64,000 nucleotides of DNA from Shimia sp047124445 (GTDB taxonomy: Bacteria; Pseudomonadota; Alphaproteobacteria; Rhodobacterales; Rhodobacteraceae), in NCBI RefSeq assembly GCF_047124445.1, contig NZ_CP138921.1, forward strand, positions 2,170,001-2,234,000, given 5' to 3'. Shown here piece by piece: positions 1 through 8,404 of this stretch. Under the pieces are notes generated by a model that saw only the letters and a list, made by a program, of their open reading frames with translations, searched no databases and was not told where the DNA came from. Position numbers and translations under genes: made by a program. Every line of letters begins with the position of its first letter. Position 1 is the stretch's first letter.

Positions 1-2
1 GC

Positions 3-350
3 CATGCCAGCCATGCACAAGCACCCGGCCTGTTCACCACGGCGCCTGTGCCAGCGGCGCAGAAGCTGTTGGAGAAGATTGGCTGGACAAAGGAAGACGT
101 GGATCTCTGGGAGGTCAACGAAGCCTTTGCCGTGGTGCCAATGGCCTTCATGCATGAAATGGGCCTGAGCCGCGACATCGTGAATGTGAACGGCGGTGCC
201 TGTGCGTTGGGCCACCCGATTGGCGCGTCTGGCGCCCGCATCATGGTCACCTTGCTGAACGCGCTGGAGAAGCGTGGATTGAAGCGCGGTGTGGCTGCAA
301 TCTGCATCGGCGGCGGGGAAGGCACAGCGATTGCGATCGAACGCGTCTAA
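3..350 (+). CDS. Thiolase (acetyl-CoA C-acyltransferase), C-terminal part; start lies before the window
   Basis: The frame is open from the first bases and ends at TAA 348-350, so about 115 C-terminal codons of a roughly 390-residue thiolase are visible. Thiolases interconvert two acyl-CoAs and a longer 3-oxoacyl-CoA, in the cytoplasm, for PHB synthesis, fatty acid or amino acid breakdown. The visible part has the family signatures NEAFAVV, the catalytic His in GHPIGASGAR, and the catalytic Cys in the C-terminal CIGGGEG loop. The opening residues HASHAQAPGLFTTAP also fit the thiolase loop that precedes the second half. Whether it is PhaA-like or degradative cannot be told from this part. A strong terminator follows directly. 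Confidence 0.93.
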   Translation, partial: HASHAQAPGLFTTAPVPAAQKLLEKIGWTKEDVDLWEVNEAFAVVPMAFMHEMGLSRDIVNVNGGACALGHPIGASGARIMVTLLNALEKRGLKRGVAAICIGGGEGTAIAIERV

Positions 351-373
351 GCGCTTAAACCAGTAGAAACGCA

Positions 374-405
374 AAACGCCGCGAGAGAGTCTCGCGGCGT
401 TTTTG
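374..405 (+). terminator. Rho-independent terminator after the thiolase gene
   Basis: A perfect 12-bp stem (left arm 375-386, AACGCCGCGAGA; right arm 390-401) with a 3-base loop is followed by a T-rich run. It lies 24 bases after the thiolase stop and is a textbook intrinsic terminator. Confidence 0.9.
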
Positions 406-516
406 TTTGGTGAAACAGAAGGGCAGCGCCCGTTCGCGGGTGGGCGTGATACCCTCACAGTATGTCAATCACGCCGCAGCGCAGTATCCCCACGCAATAT
501 GGCGAATATGCTCAGA

Positions 517-560
517 AGCGCCCGCCCATGGGGGCGGTCGGGCGCTGCCCGGCGGCCTGC
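517..560. repeat. GC-rich nested inverted repeat downstream of the DUF2065 gene
   Basis: The arms AGCGCCCG (517-524) and CGGGCGCT face each other across an inner pair CCGCCC/GGGCGG. There is no clear T-run on either strand, so it is a poor intrinsic terminator. It may be a REP-like intergenic palindrome or a transcript-end stabiliser for the leftward hflK operon. The rest of 406-580 shows no gene. Confidence 0.4.
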
Positions 561-580
561 GGCCTAAATTCCGGGCGGTG

Positions 581-778
581 TCATGCCCCCAGTGACTTAG
601 CGATCCAGACCACCAGCACGCCGAGCGCCACGGCCATGAGGCCCATAGTGCGACGTTGTCCCTCGCTGAAGCTGCGCAGCATCTCCAGCAGTTCCTCAAC
701 AATAGAAGGGGCCAGTGCGTACACCAGCCCCTCCAAAACCAATACCAGCCCAAGAGCCAGAAGTGCGGTTTCAACCAT
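581..778 (-). CDS. DUF2065 family small membrane protein
   Basis: This 65-residue protein has an N-terminal hydrophobic segment (about residues 5-22), a short amphipathic middle part ending in GQRRTMG, and a second hydrophobic segment (about 46-62). This is the two-helix pattern of DUF2065 proteins, which are commonly found next to hflKC or nearby envelope genes. Its ATG overlaps the hflC stop codon by one base (TGATG), so translation is coupled and the protein is probably made in proportion to HflC. A direct role with HflKC is an inference from this arrangement; the biochemical function of the family is not known to me. The length is normal and nothing looks broken. Confidence 0.8.
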   Translation of the reverse strand: MVETALLALGLVLVLEGLVYALAPSIVEELLEMLRSFSEGQRRTMGLMAVALGVLVVWIAKSLGA

Positions 779-1647
779 CAGCGACCTTGCACGTCGCGGA
801 AGTAGTTGAAGAAGTCACTGTCCGGGGACATCACGATGGAGGAGTTCTCCCCCTTCAGTGCCGCGCGATAGGCGTTCAAAGACCGGTAGAATTCAAAGAA
901 CTCCGGGTCTTCGCCAAAGGCGTCCGCAAAGATTGCGTTGCGCTCCGCGTCCGCTTCACCACGGGTGATCTCCGCCTCACGGCGTGCTTCGGAGACAAGC
1001 TCCACCACGGTACGATCGGCTTGTGCACGCACGCGCTGTGCCGCCTCGTTACCACGGGCGCGTTCATCAGTCGCTTCACGCTCCCGCTCGGCCCGCATCC
1101 GCTCAAAGGTGGCTTCCAAGTTCTGCGGTGGCAGGTCGGTGGCTTTCAGACGCACGTCGACAACCTCCAAGCCCAGCGCACGCGCCTGGGTGATGGCGGC
1201 GTTGCGGATGCGCAGCATCAGCGCCGCACGGTCGGTGGACAAGATGTCTTTGGACGACACGGTACCGAGCACCTCGCGGGTCTCCGCAGTCAGGATGCGG
1301 TCAAGCCGCTGACCGGCCACAACCTCACCGCCGTTACCAACGGCCTGACGGAACTGGACCACATCAGCAATCCGGTAACGGGCAAAGGCGTCAACAACGA
1401 GACGGCGATCATCGGCCGGCGTGACCTCGATTGGCCCAACGTCGATGGACAGGATACGGTCATCGTAGCGCACAACTTCGTCAAAGAGTGGCCATTTGAA
1501 TGCCAGTCCAGGATCCTCTTTGATGGCCACAACCCGACCAAACCGAAGAACAAGGGCTTTCTCGCGTTCGTCCACAATGAAGATCGAAGACATAATTGCA
1601 GCAATCGCAATGACCAGGATCGGCAAAAGATACGTAGTCTTTTTCAT
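778..1647 (-). CDS. hflC: HflC, SPFH-domain modulator of FtsH protease
   Basis: The 289-residue protein begins with a single membrane anchor (about residues 5-25, TTYLLPILVIAIAAIMSSIF), then the stomatin/prohibitin (SPFH) domain including the FIVDEREKALVLRFG entry. It then has a long Glu/Arg/Ala-rich helical region (about 175-245) and the conserved tail FFEFYRSLNAYRAAL with DSDFFNYF. HflC pairs with HflK to form a large periplasm-facing assembly around FtsH that limits access to membrane substrates. The start is one base after the hflK stop and the end overlaps the DUF2065 start, so the three genes form one tightly coupled leftward operon. Length and domain order are normal for the family. 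Confidence 0.95.
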   Translation of the reverse strand: MKKTTYLLPILVIAIAAIMSSIFIVDEREKALVLRFGRVVAIKEDPGLAFKWPLFDEVVRYDDRILSIDVGPIEVTPADDRRLVVDAFARYRIADVVQFRQAVGNGGEVVAGQRLDRILTAETREVLGTVSSKDILSTDRAALMLRIRNAAITQARALGLEVVDVRLKATDLPPQNLEATFERMRAEREREATDERARGNEAAQRVRAQADRTVVELVSEARREAEITRGEADAERNAIFADAFGEDPEFFEFYRSLNAYRAALKGENSSIVMSPDSDFFNYFRDVQGR

Positions 1648-1648
1648 A

Positions 1649-2803
1649 TCAGTTGCTCCCCTTACGCAGTTCGTTCAGCGGCAGATATGGCACCACACCG
1701 GAACCCCCATCGCCTTGCTCGTCGATGATCACCTTGTCGATGTCACCCAGAACCTCTTCCATGGTTTCCAGATAGAGACGCTTGCGGGTCACTTCCGGTG
1801 CCTTGGCGTATTCTTCCAGAACGGCGGTAAAGCGAGACGCCTCACCCTGCGCTTCGTTCACAACCTGCGCACGGTAGCCTTCGGCTTCTTCCAGAACCTG
1901 CGCGGCTTCACCACGGGCTTCCGCGAGAACGCGGTTGGCGTAGGCATCCGCAACGTTTTGCAGACGGTCACGCTCCTGCGCGGCGGCCTGAACGTCACGG
2001 AAGGCGTCAATCACGCTGGACGGTGGGTCGGCACGGTCAAAGTTCACACGTACGATGTTCACACCACTGTCGTAGCTGTCGAGCGTGTCTTGAATGAGTT
2101 CCTGCAGACGGTCCGCAATCACACCACGATCCCGGTTGAGAATTGGTGCAAGTTCGGATTGCGCGATAATCTCGCGCATCGCCGATTCCGACACCGCGCG
2201 AATGGTCTGGGGGGGATCCGCCAGGTTGAACAGGTATTTGGCCGGATCCGCGATGTTCCACACCACCTGATAGTCAACATCCACAACGTTTTCGTCGCCG
2301 GTCAGCATCAGGCCGTCTTCGCCACGGCGTGCACCGCCCATGTCTTCGGTCTGTTCGCGGGTCACTGGCAGAACTTCTTTGGTGACAAACGGCCACGGCG
2401 CAAAGTTCAGACCTTCGGTGCCGGTGCTGTAGTATTCCCCAAGGAACAGCTCTACGGATTGTTCAAAGTTCTGCACCCGGTAAAAACTGGCTGAAGCCCA
2501 AACGACCACTGCCGCGGCTGCACCGATCAGCAGCATACCTTTGCTGATACCCGGACCACCGGCCCCGCCTTGGCCGCTGCCGTTTTGGCCGCCACCGCCT
2601 TGACCACCGCGACCGCCCATCAGTACCTTCAACTGATCCTGACCTTTTTTCATCAGATCATCAATGTCGGGAATCTGCGGGCCGTCGCCCTCAGGGGGAC
2701 GTCGGCCGCCACCGTTGTTGTTACCGCGATTGCCACCACCTTGGTTGCCTCCGCCTTGGTTGTTGCCGCCCCCTCCCCAGGGGCCGCCGCTGTTTCCTGC
2801 CAT
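1649..2803 (-). CDS. hflK: HflK, SPFH-domain modulator of FtsH protease
   Basis: The protein is 384 residues. I chose the ATG at 2803 (MAGNSGGPWGGG) because AAGGGAAG lies about 8 bases upstream and HflK proteins typically open with this Gly/Asn-rich cytoplasmic stretch; an in-frame start at 2872 would add 23 residues without family character. After the Gly/Asn repeats (to about residue 60) come a membrane helix (about 90-107), the SPFH domain (entry FEQSVELFLGEYY) and a coiled helical region rich in Glu, Ala and Arg. HflK and HflC co-assemble as FtsH regulators in the inner membrane. It is the first gene of the hflK-hflC-DUF2065 operon. Confidence 0.94.
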   Translation of the reverse strand: MAGNSGGPWGGGGNNQGGGNQGGGNRGNNNGGGRRPPEGDGPQIPDIDDLMKKGQDQLKVLMGGRGGQGGGGQNGSGQGGAGGPGISKGMLLIGAAAAVVVWASASFYRVQNFEQSVELFLGEYYSTGTEGLNFAPWPFVTKEVLPVTREQTEDMGGARRGEDGLMLTGDENVVDVDYQVVWNIADPAKYLFNLADPPQTIRAVSESAMREIIAQSELAPILNRDRGVIADRLQELIQDTLDSYDSGVNIVRVNFDRADPPSSVIDAFRDVQAAAQERDRLQNVADAYANRVLAEARGEAAQVLEEAEGYRAQVVNEAQGEASRFTAVLEEYAKAPEVTRKRLYLETMEEVLGDIDKVIIDEQGDGGSGVVPYLPLNELRKGSN

Positions 2804-2829
2804 TCGGGATCTTCCCTTTCTAAATCGTA

Positions 2830-2864
2830 TTTGGCGCTCCCCTAAACCTGAGGGTTGCGCCAAA
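2830..2864. other. Hairpin in the gor-hflK gap
   Basis: Arms TTTGGCGC (2830-2837) and GCGCCAAA (2857-2864) pair around an inner CCCT/AGGG helix. On the minus strand, where gor is read towards hflK, the T-run precedes rather than follows the stem, so it is not a standard terminator. It could attenuate read-through or stabilise an mRNA end. Confidence 0.4.
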
Positions 2865-2884
2865 AAAATCAACCCATGTGCCGC

Positions 2885-4240
2885 CTATAGGCTGCGCACA
2901 GGGGCTTTCATAGTGACCAGTTCTTCGGACATGGTCGGATGTACCGCCACGGTCCGGTCGAAGTCTTCTTTGGTGGCGCCCATTTTTACGGCAATGCCCG
3001 CCAGCTGGATCATCTCGCCCGCACCGGGCGCAACAATGTGACAGCCCAGTACCTTGCGGGTGGCTTTGCTGACGATCAGCTTCATCAACACGCGCTCCGC
3101 ACGCCCAGCAAAGGCCTGCTGCATCGGTTTGAAGCTGGTGGCATAGACCTCAATAGGCTCCTGCTCCGCAGCTTCCTCCTCAGACAGACCAACAGTGCCC
3201 ATTTCCGGCTGCGTGAAGATCGCGGTTGGGATCAAATCGTGGTCCACAGGCGTTGGGTTGCCTTTGAACACGGTTTCCACAAAGGCCATGCCTTCCCGGA
3301 TCGCCACAGGGGTTAGGTTCACGCGGTCGGTCACATCACCCACAGCGTAAACGGACGGCACGCCGGTCTGGCTGTAGTCGTCAACAACAACCTCGCCTTT
3401 GCGACCCAGCTTCAAGCCAATCTCTTCAAGCCCCATGCTCTCGGTATTGGGCGCACGGCCGGTGGCAAACATCACCTGATCAAACAGGCGCTCTTCGCCG
3501 TTGGTGGCTTTCACCCAAATCTTGTCGCCTTCTTTGCGCATCTCAAGGATGTTGGTGCCACAGTGCAGATCCACGCCGCGCTGCTTCATCTCTTCGGCCA
3601 CCAAGCCGCGGGCTTCATCGTCAAAGCCGCGCAAGATTTGTGCGCCGCGATAGAACTGCGTGGTTTTCACGCCAAGGCCGTTCATGATGCCTGCAAACTC
3701 AGACGCGATATAGCCGCCACCGACGATCAGAATGCTCTCAGGCAGTTTGTCGAGGTGGAAGATTTCGTTGGAGCTGATACCCAGCTCGGCACCCGGCAGG
3801 TCCGGCCAAACCGGACGGCCGCCCATCGCCAAGAGAATGTGTTTCGCGGTCTTCTGTGTGCCATCGGCCAGCTCAACCGTATGCGCATCCACCATCTTGG
3901 CGCGCAGATCAAAGCTCTCCACACCGCTGTTCTTCAGCAGGTTGCGGTAGATACCTTCGAGGCGGTCCAATTCGGCGTGCAGCTTGCCCTTGAAGGCGTC
4001 CCAGTCAAACGCGCTGGGTTTGATGTCCCAGCCGTAAGCCTGCGCATCCTCAACCATGCCCGCATACTCAGACGCAAACACCATCAGCTTCTTGGGCACA
4101 CAGCCCCGGATCACACAGGTGCCGCCATAGCGGTCTTCTTCTGCCAGTGCGACTTTTACACCTTCGGCTGCCGCAACGCGCGCAGCCCGTACACCACCGG
4201 AGCCACCGCCGATGACAAAGAGATCATAATCAAAGGACAT
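2885..4240 (-). CDS. gor: Glutathione-disulfide reductase
   Basis: This 451-residue flavoenzyme reduces oxidised glutathione with NADPH in the cytoplasm. It has an N-terminal FAD-binding GGGSGG motif (residues 11-16), the redox-active disulfide in GTCVIRGCVPKK (Cys42 and Cys47), an NADPH-binding GGGYIASEFAGI motif in the middle, the FAD-binding YAVGDVTDR segment, and the C-terminal HPTMSEE carrying the catalytic His/Glu pair. The length matches bacterial glutathione reductases. The Arg-rich NADPH-selecting region (FYRGAQILRGFD) fits NADPH rather than NADH use. It follows rpiA by only 14 bases, so the two are probably co-transcribed leftwards; both draw on or feed the pentose phosphate/NADPH supply, which is an inference about the pairing. 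Confidence 0.95.
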   Translation of the reverse strand: MSFDYDLFVIGGGSGGVRAARVAAAEGVKVALAEEDRYGGTCVIRGCVPKKLMVFASEYAGMVEDAQAYGWDIKPSAFDWDAFKGKLHAELDRLEGIYRNLLKNSGVESFDLRAKMVDAHTVELADGTQKTAKHILLAMGGRPVWPDLPGAELGISSNEIFHLDKLPESILIVGGGYIASEFAGIMNGLGVKTTQFYRGAQILRGFDDEARGLVAEEMKQRGVDLHCGTNILEMRKEGDKIWVKATNGEERLFDQVMFATGRAPNTESMGLEEIGLKLGRKGEVVVDDYSQTGVPSVYAVGDVTDRVNLTPVAIREGMAFVETVFKGNPTPVDHDLIPTAIFTQPEMGTVGLSEEEAAEQEPIEVYATSFKPMQQAFAGRAERVLMKLIVSKATRKVLGCHIVAPGAGEMIQLAGIAVKMGATKEDFDRTVAVHPTMSEELVTMKAPVRSL

Positions 4241-4254
4241 GATGTGCCTTTTTG

Positions 4255-5043
4255 TTAGTCCACCAGATCGGTGAACAGATTGTCTGTTTCTGCGAAGTCG
4301 AGCATCGCCTCTTCGATTGTGCCAGCATTGATGTCGCGCACTTCCACGCGGCCATCGCCATAGCCCACAACCACCGCATCACAAATATCGATGAAGAGAC
4401 CGTTTTCAACCACACCCGGCATCTGGTTGATCACAAGTGCGAGTTGGCGGGCATCGCCAATGCGGTTGAGGTGCAGATCGAGGATGTGGTTGCCTTCGTC
4501 GGTCACAAACGGCGCGTCGCCGTTCATGCGCAGCGTGCTGGTGCGGCCCAGGACATCCATGCTCACAAGGGTTTCTTCAATCAGTGCCTGCGTGGTCTGC
4601 CAACCAAAGGGCACCACTTCCACCGGCAGAGGGAAAGCCCCCAAGGTTTCAACTTCTTTGCCTACATCGGCAATCACAACCATTTGATCCGATGCGGTGG
4701 CCACGATCTTTTCCTGCAGGAGCGCGCCGCCACCGCCTTTGATCAGGTTCAGGTCCGCGTCAAATTCATCTGCGCCGTCGATGGTCACGTCCAGCCATTT
4801 GGCTTCATCCAGGCTAATCACTTCGATGCCCACTTCGCGCGCCAGTTCAGCGGTGCGGGTAGAGGTCGGCACGCCTTTGATGCGCAGACCTTGATCGCGC
4901 ACCATTTCACCCAGGCAGCGCACCAGCCACGCGGCGGTCGAGCCGGTGCCCAACCCCACGCGCATGCCATCCTCGACGTAGTCGGTGGCGCGTTTGGCGG
5001 CGACAAATTTGGCCTTGTCGATGGGCGACAACTCTCCGGTCAT
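4255..5043 (-). CDS. rpiA: Ribose-5-phosphate isomerase A
   Basis: The 262-residue enzyme interconverts ribose 5-phosphate and ribulose 5-phosphate. I start it at the ATG at 5043 (MTGELSPIDKAKFVAAKRA), which has AGGGAG about 8 bases upstream; the frame stays open further upstream but that extension is not RpiA-like. Visible family motifs are VGLGTGSTAAWLV (phosphate loop), DGADEFD with the catalytic acidic residues, and KGGGGALLQEK with the catalytic Lys. RpiA proteins are usually 220-260 residues, so the length is normal. It lies upstream of gor with a 14-base gap, and diverges from sdaA across a 254-base region. Confidence 0.95.
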   Translation of the reverse strand: MTGELSPIDKAKFVAAKRATDYVEDGMRVGLGTGSTAAWLVRCLGEMVRDQGLRIKGVPTSTRTAELAREVGIEVISLDEAKWLDVTIDGADEFDADLNLIKGGGGALLQEKIVATASDQMVVIADVGKEVETLGAFPLPVEVVPFGWQTTQALIEETLVSMDVLGRTSTLRMNGDAPFVTDEGNHILDLHLNRIGDARQLALVINQMPGVVENGLFIDICDAVVVGYGDGRVEVRDINAGTIEEAMLDFAETDNLFTDLVD

Positions 5044-5297
5044 TGCGGCAACTCCCTGCATGCTTTGGGACTTTATAAGAAAGAAGCCCGTCAGGCGCGA
5101 GAGGGGAATATCGGAAAATACGCGCAAGGACCGAGGTTTGCGTGCAAAAGGGAGCGCGAAAACCACTTTGACCGTGGTTGACCCTCCCGCCCGCGCGTGT
5201 TTCCTATCGGAAACGTCGCTTTTGCACCGCCACCAAGGTGCGCTGCATTCTAGAACGACACCACAAAGCGCGCATAGGCCGAAGGACCAGACCACTT

Positions 5298-6671
5298 ATG
5301 TTTCTCTCTGTCTTTGATATGTTCAAAGTGGGCGTTGGCCCGTCGTCCTCCCATACTATGGGCCCGATGGTGGCAGCTGCGCGGTTTCTGGACGCGATGC
5401 GCGCCTCGCCATTCGAGTTCCATGGCTTAAAAGGCTCGCTACACGGCTCCCTCGCGTTCACCGGCGTTGGTCACGCCACCGACCGCGCGACCATTCTGGG
5501 CCTCGCCGGGTTCCTGCCTGATAGCTATGATCATGAAAAGGCCGAAGCGGCGCTGGACCACATTCGAGAGACGGAGACGGTACAGCCGGACGGCTTGCCT
5601 GTGCTGAAGTTCAATCCGCGTGAAGATCTGAAGTTTGATTTTGGCCCCAACCTGCCCGGCCACGCTAATGGCATGATACTAATGGCGACCGATGCGCAAG
5701 GCGACGTGATCCTGCAGGAGACATATTATTCGATTGGGGGCGGGTTTGTTTTGACCGAGCAGGAACTGACCGAAGGCAAAGCCACGGATGAAGGCGCGCC
5801 TGTCCCCTACCCGTTCAAATCCGCCGTCGAGATGCTGGAGATGGCCGAACATTCTGGCAAGACCATTGCCGAGATGAAGAAGTCCAACGAAGTCGCGCGG
5901 GGCTGCCATGACAGCCTGTCCAAAGGCTGCGCCCGTATCTGGCAGGTGATGAACGACTGTATTGACCGTGGACTGACCACAGACGGCACGCTCCCCGGGG
6001 GACTCAACGTGCGCCGCCGCGCCAAGGCGATCCATGATGCTTTGCAGGCCGAACGCGGCATGAACCTCAATGCGCCGCACACCATCAATGACTGGATGAG
6101 CGCCTACGCCATGGCCGTCAATGAAGAGAACGCCGCTGGTGGTCAGGTGGTCACAGCCCCCACCAATGGTGCGGCGGGGGTGATGCCTGCGGTGATCCGC
6201 TATTGGCTGGACCATGTGCCCGGTGCCACGGCCTCGCGGATTGACGAGTTTCTGCTCACCGCCGCCGCCATCGGCGGGTTGGTGAAATTCAACGCGTCGA
6301 TTTCCGGTGCGGAGGCAGGATGTCAGGCTGAGGTGGGGTCTGCCTCTGCTATGGCCGCAGCTGGGCTTTGCGCCGTTATGGGTGGCACGCCGGAGCAGGT
6401 GGAGAATGCGGCGGAGATTGCGCTGGAGCATCATCTTGGCATGACCTGTGACCCGGTCAAAGGTCTGGTTCAGGTGCCGTGCATTGAGCGCAACGGGCTT
6501 GGCGCGATCAAGGCTGTGTCTGCCGCCTCGCTTGCTCTGCGGGGGGACGGGCAGCATTTTGTGCCGCTGGATGCAGTGATCGAGACCATGCGCCAGACCG
6601 GGGCGGATATGCATGAGAAGTACAAAGAGACCTCGCTGGGCGGTCTTGCGGTGAACGTACCGAACTGCTGA
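5298..6671 (+). CDS. sdaA: L-serine dehydratase (iron-sulfur dependent, single chain)
   Basis: The 457-residue enzyme deaminates L-serine to pyruvate and ammonia using a 4Fe-4S cluster. The start is the ATG at 5298 (MFLSVFDMFKVGVGPSSSHTMGP), preceded by GAAGGA; this is the standard N-terminus of the family, with the SSSHTMGP substrate motif. The N-terminal beta domain is followed by the alpha domain (after about residue 180) with KGCARIW, VTAPTNGAAGV and the cluster-binding Cys residues in AEAGCQAEVGSASAM, MTCDPVKGLV and QVPCIERN. The beta and alpha parts are fused, as in Gram-negative SdaA. It ends only 3 bases before the convergent lytic transglycosylase stop, with no terminator between them. 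Confidence 0.96.
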   Translation: MFLSVFDMFKVGVGPSSSHTMGPMVAAARFLDAMRASPFEFHGLKGSLHGSLAFTGVGHATDRATILGLAGFLPDSYDHEKAEAALDHIRETETVQPDGLPVLKFNPREDLKFDFGPNLPGHANGMILMATDAQGDVILQETYYSIGGGFVLTEQELTEGKATDEGAPVPYPFKSAVEMLEMAEHSGKTIAEMKKSNEVARGCHDSLSKGCARIWQVMNDCIDRGLTTDGTLPGGLNVRRRAKAIHDALQAERGMNLNAPHTINDWMSAYAMAVNEENAAGGQVVTAPTNGAAGVMPAVIRYWLDHVPGATASRIDEFLLTAAAIGGLVKFNASISGAEAGCQAEVGSASAMAAAGLCAVMGGTPEQVENAAEIALEHHLGMTCDPVKGLVQVPCIERNGLGAIKAVSAASLALRGDGQHFVPLDAVIETMRQTGADMHEKYKETSLGGLAVNVPNC

Positions 6672-6674
6672 CGC

Positions 6675-7496
6675 TCAGCGCTGCGCAAACACGCAGCCGT
6701 CGGAAATCAGTTCCGGCGGCGTCATACACAGCGCCCGCGCCACCTGAAAGGCGGCCAGGACTTTTGGCACATAAGCCCGCGTTTCGGCATAGGGCGGCAC
6801 GCCGGCGTGTTCAGTAATGCTATTCTCGCCTGCATTATAGCCCGCCAACACCAAGATCGGGTCGCCACCAAACTTGTCCATCAGGAAATCGAGGAACTTT
6901 GCCCCGCCGGCAATGTTGTCTGCGCCGATAAAACTGTCCTCCACGCCAAAGCGCGCGGCGGTATCGGGCATCAGCTGCATCAGACCTTCGGCCCCTGCGC
7001 CGCTCACCGCGTCCGCCTTGCCTCCAGATTCGACCGCAATCACGGCCAGTATCAAGGCAGGCGATACCTGCGTGCCAATAGAGCTGCGCAAGATGTCGAT
7101 GCCGTGCCCCTGCACAATAGATTGTAACGTGGTCAGACGCGGCGTCGGCACAGCTTTGCCTTCCGGCGGTTTGGACACTTTATTCAGCGCGTTTTCCAAG
7201 CGGCCCGGGCTGGTGTCATCCAGTTTGGGCGAAATCTCCTCCCAGAACCAGGCCATCGCACCCGAAGCAGAATCCGGCGTGGCCTCGCCGTTTTCTTCAG
7301 ACGCCTGTGCCTCTGGAACCACCACAGGGGCAATCTGCACAGTGATACGCTTGCCCTGCCCCGGTTGCGGCGGCTTCACCCGCTTGGCGGAGAAATCAGG
7401 AAATGGCTTGGGGCCCTCGGCAAAAGCCGTCTCCGGGGCACTTACCCCTACCAATGCGGACAGCACCGCTGCCAACATACACTTTTGTACCAACAT
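6675..7496 (-). CDS. Lytic transglycosylase (SLT domain), exported
   Basis: The 273-residue protein has a signal peptide (residues 1-26, cleavage near AFAEG), a Pro-rich and acidic linker, and a C-terminal SLT/goose-lysozyme-like domain. The domain has the catalytic Glu in AVESGGKADAVS, then GAEGLMQLMP and LAGYNAGEN, which are the classical family motifs. Such enzymes cleave glycan strands of peptidoglycan without water. It lies head-to-head with the pilin genes across a 345-base gap, so local wall opening for pilus assembly is a reasonable guess from position only. The C-terminal tail carries two Cys residues. No truncation is visible. Confidence 0.88.
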   Translation of the reverse strand: MLVQKCMLAAVLSALVGVSAPETAFAEGPKPFPDFSAKRVKPPQPGQGKRITVQIAPVVVPEAQASEENGEATPDSASGAMAWFWEEISPKLDDTSPGRLENALNKVSKPPEGKAVPTPRLTTLQSIVQGHGIDILRSSIGTQVSPALILAVIAVESGGKADAVSGAGAEGLMQLMPDTAARFGVEDSFIGADNIAGGAKFLDFLMDKFGGDPILVLAGYNAGENSITEHAGVPPYAETRAYVPKVLAAFQVARALCMTPPELISDGCVFAQR

Positions 7497-7841
7497 GATG
7501 ATCGCCTGCTCGGGTCATTTTCCGCCAGTTTCGCAGATTTTGGGCCCTCAGGCCAGTTTTGCTGCCTCATTGCTGCCCAAGTCTCTCGATTCGGCCGCAT
7601 TCGCCGCACATTGGCGACCCTGGTTAACAAAAAATGAAGTTTTTTATTAAGCAAAAACAAATGCCTATACGCCAAATCCGAACAATATGTATTTGATCCA
7701 AAATCGAACCACTTGCGCCCAATTCCCGCCCCATTCGAGGGGGATATTGCTGTCATACCAAGTCGGGCAGGCAAGAGAGAGACACGCCAACAACGCACGA
7801 CACGGTGGTTACGTAAATATGATCCTTTGGAGGGACACATC
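7497..7841. promoter_or_regulatory. Divergent control region between the lytic transglycosylase and the flp pilin array
   Basis: These 345 bases contain no gene. An AT-rich stretch (about 7620-7700, with TTAA at 7624 and 7647) is the likely promoter and upstream-activator zone. The TTAA pair is not spaced as a CtrA box (TTAA-N7-TTAA). A strong ribosome site (GGAGGG, 7829-7834) precedes the first pilin ATG. I cannot place a convincing -35/-10 pair. Confidence 0.5.
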
Positions 7842-8042
7842 ATGATCAAGTTCATCAAAAACTTCCGTAAAGACGAAGCTGGCGCAGTAACTGTTGACTG
7901 GGTTGTTCTGACCGCAGCCGTTGTTGGCCTGGCCGTTGCAGCTTTCACCGCGATCGAAAGCACAACTTCCACACTGACCACCGAAGCTGCTGTAGCTCTG
8001 AACGCTGCTGACGCAACTTCCGGCGCGATCGCCACCGAATAA
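7842..8042 (+). CDS. flp: Flp/Fap pilin component, copy 1
   Basis: This 66-residue prepilin begins with a short basic leader (MIKFIKNFRKDEAGAV) and has the Flp-type hydrophobic core TVDWVVLTAAVVGLAVAAF, then a polar, Ala/Thr-rich tail. It is the major subunit of the Tad (Flp) pilus, cleaved by the CpaA peptidase encoded at 18744 and polymerised through the inner-membrane platform. The leader/core junction AGAVTVDWVVL is the type seen in alphaproteobacterial Flp pilins. The protein is identical to copies 2 and 3; the genes differ by a few synonymous changes. Start chosen by the GGAGGG ribosome site 8 bases upstream. A second stop (TAG) follows TAA directly. Confidence 0.9.
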   Translation: MIKFIKNFRKDEAGAVTVDWVVLTAAVVGLAVAAFTAIESTTSTLTTEAAVALNAADATSGAIATE

Positions 8043-8066
8043 TAGCAGCTTAGCTCTGCAGGGCGC

Positions 8067-8085
8067 GCAGGCCTAAACGGCCTGC
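8067..8085 (+). other. Intercistronic hairpin between pilin copies 1 and 2
   Basis: A perfect 7-bp stem, GCAGGCC (8067-8073) and GGCCTGC (8079-8085), has a 5-base loop and no T-run. It is repeated in the next spacer, so it probably protects or processes the polycistronic pilin mRNA rather than ending it. Confidence 0.6.
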
Positions 8086-8122
8086 CCCACTTACCAAACA
8101 CATCTATTTCTGGAGAATTCCA

Positions 8123-8323
8123 ATGATCAAGTTCATCAAAAACTTCCGCAAAGACGAAGCTGGCGCCGTAACCGTTGACTGGGTTGTTCTGACCGCAGCC
8201 GTTGTTGGCCTGGCCGTTGCAGCTTTCACCGCAATCGAAAGCACAACTTCCACACTGACCACCGAAGCTGCCGTAGCTCTGAACGCTGCTGACGCAACTT
8301 CCGGCGCGATCGCCACCGAATAA
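8123..8323 (+). CDS. flp: Flp/Fap pilin component, copy 2
   Basis: This 66-residue pilin has the same protein sequence as copy 1 (leader MIKFIKNFRKDEAGAV, hydrophobic core, AT-rich polar tail ending IATE). At the DNA level it differs from copy 1 at scattered third positions and is identical to copy 3 across the whole coding region. Its ribosome site TGGAGAATTCCA lies in an 80-base spacer that is nearly the same as the next one. The coding unit plus spacer therefore behaves as a roughly 281-base tandem repeat, which suggests recent duplication or ongoing gene conversion. Function: the main Tad pilus subunit, with dosage raised by duplication. Confidence 0.9.
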   Translation: MIKFIKNFRKDEAGAVTVDWVVLTAAVVGLAVAAFTAIESTTSTLTTEAAVALNAADATSGAIATE

Positions 8324-8347
8324 TAGCAGCTTAGTTCTGCCGGGCGC

Positions 8348-8366
8348 GCAGGCCTAAACGGCCTGC
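8348..8366 (+). other. Intercistronic hairpin between pilin copies 2 and 3
   Basis: The stem GCAGGCC (8348-8354) / GGCCTGC (8360-8366) with loop TAAAC is the exact counterpart of the hairpin at 8067-8085. There is no T-run. Its conservation fits a role in mRNA stability, but it could simply be carried along by the duplication. Confidence 0.6.
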
Positions 8367-8404
8367 CCCCACTTACCAAACACATCTATTTCTGGAGAAT
8401 TCCA

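Noticed and set aside
5178..5297. Longer sdaA start at 5178
   Set aside because: The added 40 residues are Arg-rich and absent from the family; the ATG at 5298 has a good ribosome site and the standard N-terminus.
7620..7652. CtrA-type binding site upstream of the pilin array
   Set aside because: Two TTAA sites exist but their spacing is about 19 bases, not 7.
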